A stretch of DNA of 11,489 bases from positions 1 through 11,489 of the forward strand of contig JAWXBM010000072.1 in the NCBI GenBank assembly GCA_034440115.1, read 5' to 3'. The notes under the pieces were generated by a model. That model was not told the origin of the DNA. It did not search any database and worked only from the letters and a program-made list of their open reading frames with translations. Position 1 is the first letter of the stretch. Every line of letters starts with the position of its first letter. The position numbers and the translations under genes are program-made. This stretch comes from JAWXBM01 sp034440115. Lineage in GTDB: Bacteria > Pseudomonadota > Gammaproteobacteria > Xanthomonadales > SZUA-36. Shown in pieces: positions 6,972 through 11,489 of the stretch.

Positions 6972-8477
6972 CTAATCCAGTCCTCGCTGCAATTGAACTG
7001 GAGCCTCACCCTGCGTCTCGAGGAAAAAGCGCATCAGTAAATGCTGCGCGGCTTTCATTCGATATTCTGTGCTGCCACGCCAATCACTCAGCGGTTCATA
7101 GTCGTTTAGCAGGGATTGCTGAGCGGCCAGGATGCGCTCCAGGCTTAATTCCTGGCCTTGCAGAGCCTTCTCTGCAGCCCTCGCTCGCTTGGGCGTGCCC
7201 GCCATACCGCCAAAGCAGATCCGTGGCTCGACAACTTCACCGTTTTCCACGCGCAGGCTGACTGCTGCGCACAATGAAGAAATATCCTGATCGAAGCGGC
7301 GCGATAGTTTATACACCGCGTAATGCAATCCCTTCGGTCGCTGCGGAACATGAATGGCTTCGACACATTCACCCGGCTGCAAATCCTGCTTGCCGTATTC
7401 GATAAAGAAGTCTTTCAGCGGCAGTTCGCGCCGGCCTTTGCTACTGCTCAGTATCAAAATAGCGTCCAGCGCAATCAGGGCGGGTGGCATATCACCTATC
7501 GGAGAACCGTTGGCAATGTTGCCGCCCACGGTTCCGGCATTTCTGACCTGCTCCGCCCCCAGGCGCTTCAGCATGGCTTCGAGCTCAGGATATGTGCCGA
7601 TCAGAGTTTCCAACACATCCGCATAAGGCACGGCTGCACCAATCTCCAGCACACCGGTATCCGGATTGACCTGCAGTCGCTGCAATTCCTGCACCTCGCC
7701 CACATAGACCAAAACAGGCAACTGTTGCAGTTGCTTGGTGATCCACAGCCCAACATCCGTGGCGCCCGCCACCATGCAGGCGGCAGGGTATTCAGCCAGA
7801 ATTTCCCACAATGATTGCAGACTGCGTGGTGCAAAAAACCGTCGGCCCTGAAACTCCATTTCCAACATGTCGTCGTGAGCCAATTGCTGCAACTGCTGAA
7901 TGGTGCCCGCTTCGCTGGCGCTGAATTCATCACCCGCTGCAGCCTGCTGCGAGCATTGCCGGGCCGCTTTGACAATAGGCGCATAGCCCGTACAGCGACA
8001 AAGATTACCGGCCAGCACTTCGTCAATATCCTGTCGCGCCAGGCCCGAATCAGATGCGCCCTGAACCGCACGCTGATCATGAAACAGAGTAAACAGGCTC
8101 ATCACAAAACCCGGTGTGCAGAATCCACACTGCGAACCGTGCTGATCCACCATGGCCTGCTGCACCGGGTGTAATATCGGCGACACGGCATCCGCTGTTG
8201 CCAGATCTTCCACCGTGATCAGTTGTTTGCCGTCCAACATGGGCAACAGTTGGATGCAGGAATTAACCGCGCGGTATTGAAGTTGGCCATCACGCAATTC
8301 AACTACGGTTACCGTACAGGCACCGCAATCGCCCTCAGCACAGCCTTCTTTGGTGCCTTTTCGCCCGGCCGGACCGCGCAGCCAGTCCAGCACGGTGGTC
8401 TGCGGATCGCAGCCGCTGACTTGCTGTGGCTGATGGCCCAGTAAAAAACGGATGGCAGAGTGCTTGGCTTGAACCAC
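6972..8477 (-). CDS. xdhA: Xanthine dehydrogenase, FeS/FAD small subunit XdhA
   Basis: XdhA carries the two [2Fe-2S] clusters and FAD that take electrons from the XdhB molybdenum site to NAD+. The 501-residue product has an N-terminal plant-type ferredoxin domain with Cys46, Cys51, Cys54 and Cys74, then a helical domain with CGFC (117-120) and CRC (160-162) for the second cluster. A FAD-binding domain follows, with MVAGATDVGL (235-244) and RNAGTVGGNIANGSPIGD (312-329), and a C-terminal CO-dehydrogenase-flavoprotein-like domain from about 375. The start is GTG at 8475-8477, whose G is also the last base of the uraH TAG (TAGTG); GGGGAAG lies 3 nt upstream. The stop directly abuts the xdhB ATG. 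All cofactor residues look intact. Confidence 0.96.
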   Translation of the reverse strand: MVQAKHSAIRFLLGHQPQQVSGCDPQTTVLDWLRGPAGRKGTKEGCAEGDCGACTVTVVELRDGQLQYRAVNSCIQLLPMLDGKQLITVEDLATADAVSPILHPVQQAMVDQHGSQCGFCTPGFVMSLFTLFHDQRAVQGASDSGLARQDIDEVLAGNLCRCTGYAPIVKAARQCSQQAAAGDEFSASEAGTIQQLQQLAHDDMLEMEFQGRRFFAPRSLQSLWEILAEYPAACMVAGATDVGLWITKQLQQLPVLVYVGEVQELQRLQVNPDTGVLEIGAAVPYADVLETLIGTYPELEAMLKRLGAEQVRNAGTVGGNIANGSPIGDMPPALIALDAILILSSSKGRRELPLKDFFIEYGKQDLQPGECVEAIHVPQRPKGLHYAVYKLSRRFDQDISSLCAAVSLRVENGEVVEPRICFGGMAGTPKRARAAEKALQGQELSLERILAAQQSLLNDYEPLSDWRGSTEYRMKAAQHLLMRFFLETQGEAPVQLQRGLD

Positions 8478-8827
8478 TAACTTCCCCGGTAGGTGGAGTA
8501 ACCAAAGGGTGAAATCAACAAGGGCACATGATAATTCTGGGTTGTATCGGCAATGCCGAAACGAATCACCACCCGGTCCAGGAACGGTGGGTTCGATAAT
8601 TCCACCCCCTGTCGGCGAAAATAATCTGCTACATCGAAAATCAATTCGTAAGATCCTGCCACCATGGATTCCTCATCCAGCAGCGGTGCATCACAACGGC
8701 CATCCGCATTGGTACGGCCATTAAGCAGTTCCAGACGGCCATTACCCAGCCGGAACAGGCGGTAATACATGTCATTGCCCGCCTTGCCGGTTGATGTGTC
8801 GAGCACATGTGTCGTCAATCCACTCAT
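8477..8827 (-). CDS. uraH: 5-hydroxyisourate hydrolase (transthyretin-like)
   Basis: UraH hydrolyses 5-hydroxyisourate, the PuuD product, to OHCU. The 116-residue protein carries the family hallmarks: LTTHVLD at 4-10 with His7, TNADGR at 39-44 with Arg44, NYHVPLLISP at 98-107 with His100, and the exact C-terminal YRGS that distinguishes the hydrolase from hormone-binding transthyretin. No periplasmic signal peptide is seen. The start at 8827 is preferred because GAGGT lies 7 nt upstream and the conserved fold begins at once; an upstream extension of the same frame runs antisense into puuE. This is the first gene of the minus-strand set, with its stop overlapping the xdhA GTG. Confidence 0.96.
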   Translation of the reverse strand: MSGLTTHVLDTSTGKAGNDMYYRLFRLGNGRLELLNGRTNADGRCDAPLLDEESMVAGSYELIFDVADYFRRQGVELSNPPFLDRVVIRFGIADTTQNYHVPLLISPFGYSTYRGS

Positions 8828-8938
8828 AAAAATTACCTCGTAAGCAAAGCCAGTCATCGCGCCAGCAGCCTGTGCCGTATTGCAGAAACCAACCTGCCTG
8901 CAGTATGTTGGCTGTCTGTTGAGAAAGTATACAGCCCA
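8828..8938. promoter_or_regulatory. Divergent control region between uraH and puuE
   Basis: This 111-bp spacer separates the two divergent gene sets and must hold the promoters if they are expressed from here. Visible elements are the uraH ribosome binding site (GAGGT, 8835-8839), an inverted repeat CCAAC (8889-8893) / GTTGG (8907-8911) around a CTGCAG palindrome, and a GTATAC palindrome at 8927-8932 giving -10-like hexamers on both strands. GTATAC-centred palindromes resemble operators of some GntR-family regulators, but this is only a resemblance. No -35/-10 pair with good spacing is convincing on either strand. Confidence 0.45.
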
Positions 8939-9859
8939 ATGAGCAACACTTATCCCAGGGATCTGGTCGGATACGGCCCCAAACCGCCACAGGCGGATTG
9001 GCCCAATGGAGCCCGAATCGCCCTGCAACTGGTACTCAATTACGAGGAAGGCGGGGAAAATTGCGTATTGCACGGCGACTCTGCCTCGGAAGCGTTCCTG
9101 TCCGACATCATCGGTGCTGATGCCCGCGAGGGCGTGCGGCATATGAGCATGGAATCACTGTATGCCTACGGCAGCCGTGTAGGGGTCTGGCGTTTGCATC
9201 ATTTGTTCGAGACTTACCAGGTGCCGGTTACGGTATTTGCCGTTGGCATGGCAGCCGAGCGCAACCCGGAACCCATACGGGCACTGCATGCATCAGGCCA
9301 TGAAATCGCCAGTCACGGCTACCGCTGGATCGACTACCAGTACGTTGACGAAAATACTGAACGTATGCATATGCAGCAGGCCATCGCTGCCATCGAGAAC
9401 ATCACCGGTGAGCGGCCATTGGGCTGGTATACCGGGCGTAGCAGCCCCAATACGCGCAAGCTGGTGGTCGAAAACGGCGGCTTTCTCTATGACGCCGATG
9501 ACTATTGCGATGACCTGCCATTCTGGAATTACCAATTCGACCAACCCCAATTGGTCGTGCCCTACACCCTGGATGCCAACGACATGCGCTTCGCCTCGGC
9601 CCAGGGCTTCAATAGTGGCGAGCAGTTTTACCAGTATTTGAAGGACAGCTTCGATGTGCTGTACGCAGAAGGTTTGCGCACACCGCGCATGATGTCGGTA
9701 GGCTTGCACTGTCGCCTGGCGGGCCGTCCCGGGCGCTTTGCAGCGCTGGAGCGTTTTATCAAGTACGTACGATCTTATGATGATGTCTGGTGGTGTAGAC
9801 GGGTGGACATAGCCCGTCATTGGCATGACCGGCACCCTGCTGTGAACCAACAACTGTAA
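8939..9859 (+). CDS. puuE: Allantoinase PuuE (polysaccharide-deacetylase family)
   Basis: PuuE hydrolyses allantoin to allantoate without belonging to the metal-dependent amidohydrolase allantoinases; its fold is that of polysaccharide deacetylases. The 306-residue product matches the family (about 308) from YPRDLVGYGP at its start, through LVLNYEEGGENCVLHGD (31-47), RHMSMESLYAYGSR (67-80), GHEIASHGYRWIDY (120-133), RPLGWYTGRSSPNTR (159-173) and LYDADDYCDDLPFW (183-196), to GLHCRLAGRPGR (255-266). The ATG at 8939 is chosen because it gives the family N-terminus directly. Its Shine-Dalgarno match (GAGAAAG, 11 nt upstream) is weak; an upstream extension would run antisense into uraH. It heads the plus-strand operon, 23 bp before uraD. 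Confidence 0.96.
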   Translation: MSNTYPRDLVGYGPKPPQADWPNGARIALQLVLNYEEGGENCVLHGDSASEAFLSDIIGADAREGVRHMSMESLYAYGSRVGVWRLHHLFETYQVPVTVFAVGMAAERNPEPIRALHASGHEIASHGYRWIDYQYVDENTERMHMQQAIAAIENITGERPLGWYTGRSSPNTRKLVVENGGFLYDADDYCDDLPFWNYQFDQPQLVVPYTLDANDMRFASAQGFNSGEQFYQYLKDSFDVLYAEGLRTPRMMSVGLHCRLAGRPGRFAALERFIKYVRSYDDVWWCRRVDIARHWHDRHPAVNQQL

Positions 9860-9882
9860 ACCCAACTGAAGGCGGGAGCGAA

Positions 9883-10389
9883 ATGGCTATTGAACCCAGT
9901 GATATGGACCGCGAAGAGTTCATGGAAATTTTTGGTCCGGTATTTGAACACTCACCCTGGATTGCCGAAGACGTTTGGAATGACGGTGTGGAGACGCGCC
10001 ATGACACGGCTCCCGGCATGCACGAAGCCTTGTGCAATGAGATTCGTCGCGCTTCAAATGAGGCCAAGCTGGAATTATTGCAGGCCCATCCTGAGCTCAA
10101 AGCCATGGAGGCCGACCACGGACTGACTTCGCACTCACATGGTGAACAGATGCGCTCTGGGCTGGACCAGTGCAGTGCCGAAGAAAAAGCTGAGCTCGAT
10201 CGTCTTAACCTGGCCTATCAGGAGAAGTTTGGTTTCCCCTTTATCCTGGCCATCAAAGGTTTCCAGCGTAAACAGATACTGGAAATATTCCACCGTCGCC
10301 TGGAGCACAACCGCGAAGAGGAATTCCAGGCCGCTCTGGGGCAAGTGATGAAAATCGCCTTGTTCCGCTTGCAGGATATTTTTGCTTGA
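9883..10389 (+). CDS. uraD: OHCU decarboxylase UraD
   Basis: UraD decarboxylates OHCU, the UraH product, to S-allantoin; without it the reaction is slow and gives racemic allantoin. The 168-residue helical protein shows the family motifs: LLQAHPEL at 65-72 with catalytic His69, SHGEQMRSGLD at 85-95 with the conserved Glu88-Gln89 pair, and EKFGFPFILAIKGFQRKQIL at 114-133. The ATG at 9883 has GGGAG 4 nt upstream. Its TGA overlaps the TTG start of alc, indicating coupled translation. UraD is encoded across the divergent spacer from its partner UraH, so balanced supply of the two enzymes depends on both promoters. Confidence 0.96.
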   Translation: MAIEPSDMDREEFMEIFGPVFEHSPWIAEDVWNDGVETRHDTAPGMHEALCNEIRRASNEAKLELLQAHPELKAMEADHGLTSHSHGEQMRSGLDQCSAEEKAELDRLNLAYQEKFGFPFILAIKGFQRKQILEIFHRRLEHNREEEFQAALGQVMKIALFRLQDIFA

Positions 10390-11390
10390 ATCAGGCAACT
10401 ACAGGGTCACGACCGGCCTTCTGCGACCAGTTTATCGACCTGGCCCAGCAACGTCTGGGTGCGAAGGTATTATTTACCACCGATGATTTCTTCGCCGCCA
10501 AGGAACGTTTGATCGATCCGGCACCGCCGGTGTTTATCGATGACAAGTACGATGACCACGGCAAATGGATGGATGGCTGGGAAAGCCGCCGCAAACGCAC
10601 ACCGGGCCACGATTACTGTGTGATTCAGATATGCCCTGGCGTGATTCACGGCATCGAAATCGACACCGCTTTTTTCACCGGCAATTACCCGCCGCAGGCG
10701 TCTTTGGAAGTGTGTCATTCAGCCACGCAGCCCGATGAGAATACTCCATGGCAGGAACTGCTGCCGCGCATGGATCTGCACGGCAACTCAAAGCATTACG
10801 CGAAGATCAACGACTCACGCCCCTGGACGCATGTTCGCTTGCATATCTATCCCGACGGTGGTGTTGCCCGGCTGCGATTGTATGGGGTTGCTGCTTTTGA
10901 CTGGAACTCGGTTGCTGCGGGAGAACTAAGCGACTTGCTGGCCATGCGGCACGGTGGCCGGGCTTTGGCCGCCAACGATATGCACTATGGCCATATGTCC
11001 AATCTGCTGGCACCCGGAGATGGTGTGAACATGGGCGATGGCTGGGAAACCCGCCGAAGGCGTGAACCTGGTAATGACTGGGTGATACTGAAGCTGGGCC
11101 ATAGCGGGTGTTTGAAACGCATTCTGGTTGACACCGCTTTTTTTAAGGGCAATTACCCGGCACGTTGTTCCCTGCATGGCGCTTTGCTGGAAGACATGGC
11201 CGATGACCAGGTGCGAGCCGATGGCGACTACTGGCGGCCTGTGTTGCCCGAAGTAGAGCTCTGGGCTGACCAAAAACACGTTTTCGAGATGGAACTGCTG
11301 GATGCCGGCCGCATCAGCCATGTGCGGCTGGATATCTTCCCCGATGGCGGCGTCAGCCGTTTGCGTTTATACGGCGATTGGCGTTGCTGA
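10386..11390 (+). CDS. alc: Allantoicase
   Basis: Allantoicase splits allantoate into ureidoglycolate and urea. The 334-residue protein consists of two homologous jelly-roll-like allantoicase repeats, about 25-166 and 195-332. Paired motifs show this: DGWESRRKRTPGHD and DGWETRRRREPGND; IDTAFFTGNYP and VDTAFFKGNYP; HVRLHIYPDGGVARLRLYG and HVRLDIFPDGGVSRLRLYG. The start is a TTG at 10386-10388 overlapping the uraD TGA. No in-frame ATG occurs before the first conserved motif (DDFFAAKERLI, about 33-43), so the TTG is well supported although its Shine-Dalgarno is modest. With alc the cell makes urea rather than ammonia directly, so a urease or urea export elsewhere is expected. Confidence 0.96.
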   Translation: MNQATTGSRPAFCDQFIDLAQQRLGAKVLFTTDDFFAAKERLIDPAPPVFIDDKYDDHGKWMDGWESRRKRTPGHDYCVIQICPGVIHGIEIDTAFFTGNYPPQASLEVCHSATQPDENTPWQELLPRMDLHGNSKHYAKINDSRPWTHVRLHIYPDGGVARLRLYGVAAFDWNSVAAGELSDLLAMRHGGRALAANDMHYGHMSNLLAPGDGVNMGDGWETRRRREPGNDWVILKLGHSGCLKRILVDTAFFKGNYPARCSLHGALLEDMADDQVRADGDYWRPVLPEVELWADQKHVFEMELLDAGRISHVRLDIFPDGGVSRLRLYGDWRC

Positions 11391-11403
11391 GCCGGGTTAG
11401 CTT

Positions 11404-11489
11404 ATGAAAACCTTAAAAGTCGAAGCACTTACGGCAGAAGCATTCAGCGAATTTGGTGACGTAATCTCAAGCACTGGCCAGACAGCGCA
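11404..11489 (+). CDS. allA: Ureidoglycolate lyase AllA (5' part, cut by window end)
   Basis: Twenty-eight codons are visible from the ATG at 11404, reading MKTLKVEALTAEAFSEFGDV and onward. The Lx(6)F-x(2)-FGDVI start is typical of AllA, which releases urea and glyoxylate from ureidoglycolate, the allantoicase product. It begins 13 bp after alc on the same strand, which fits the pathway order. The remainder lies outside the window, so completeness cannot be judged, and the Shine-Dalgarno (GGGTTAG) is weak. Confidence 0.85.
   Translation, partial: MKTLKVEALTAEAFSEFGDVISSTGQTA

Noticed and set aside
8908..8933. Sigma-70 promoter for puuE (TTGGCT and TATACA)
   Set aside because: The spacing is only 14 nt and the start would fall at the ATG; not reliable enough to call.
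8807..8938. N-terminal extension of puuE
   Set aside because: It would overlap uraH and the spacer; the family N-terminus begins at 8939.
8828..9142. N-terminal extension of uraH on the minus strand
   Set aside because: It runs antisense through the spacer and the start of puuE; the transthyretin-like fold and ribosome binding site begin at 8827.

Overview
The window is a compact purine-catabolism locus. Codon use, moderately high GC and the protein types (split XdhA/XdhB, XdhC, membrane urate hydroxylase PuuD, PuuE allantoinase, UraD, allantoicase, AllA) suggest a gammaproteobacterium. No rRNA or phylogenetic marker is present, so the genus cannot be given. Twelve genes are supported, the last one cut by the window edge.

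Layout. Two gene sets diverge from a 111-bp spacer at 8828-8938. On the minus strand, reading away from the spacer, come uraH, xdhA, xdhB, a glyoxalase-I-like VOC gene, a 104-bp gap, xdhC, adenine deaminase, puuD, a 91-bp inverted-repeat element, and moaC. On the plus strand come puuE, uraD, alc and the start of allA. Genes are tightly packed. Neighbouring stops and starts overlap at uraH/xdhA, xdhB/VOC, adenine deaminase/puuD and uraD/alc; xdhA and xdhB abut exactly. Several starts are GTG or TTG.

How the genes work together. Adenine is deaminated to hypoxanthine. XdhAB, with its molybdenum cofactor inserted through XdhC, oxidises hypoxanthine to xanthine and then urate. PuuD oxidises urate to 5-hydroxyisourate at the membrane and passes electrons to a fused cytochrome c domain. 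UraH hydrolyses 5-hydroxyisourate to OHCU, UraD decarboxylates this to S-allantoin, PuuE opens the ring to allantoate, allantoicase releases urea and ureidoglycolate, and AllA yields glyoxylate and a second urea. MoaC supplies an early step of molybdopterin synthesis for XdhAB. No permease, regulator, guanine deaminase or urease is visible here.

Repeats sit at the far end of the minus-strand set. Short palindromic repeats occupy about 1-120 and a 91-bp inverted repeat lies at 652-742. The stop codon of moaC lies in the first repeat region and that of puuD in the second, so the C-termini of two adjacent proteins are built partly from repeat DNA. A possibly decayed repeat plus a short direct repeat fill the gap at 4076-4179. 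The catabolic pathway itself is known; the repeat-made gene ends and the coupled glyoxalase gene are the least ordinary parts.
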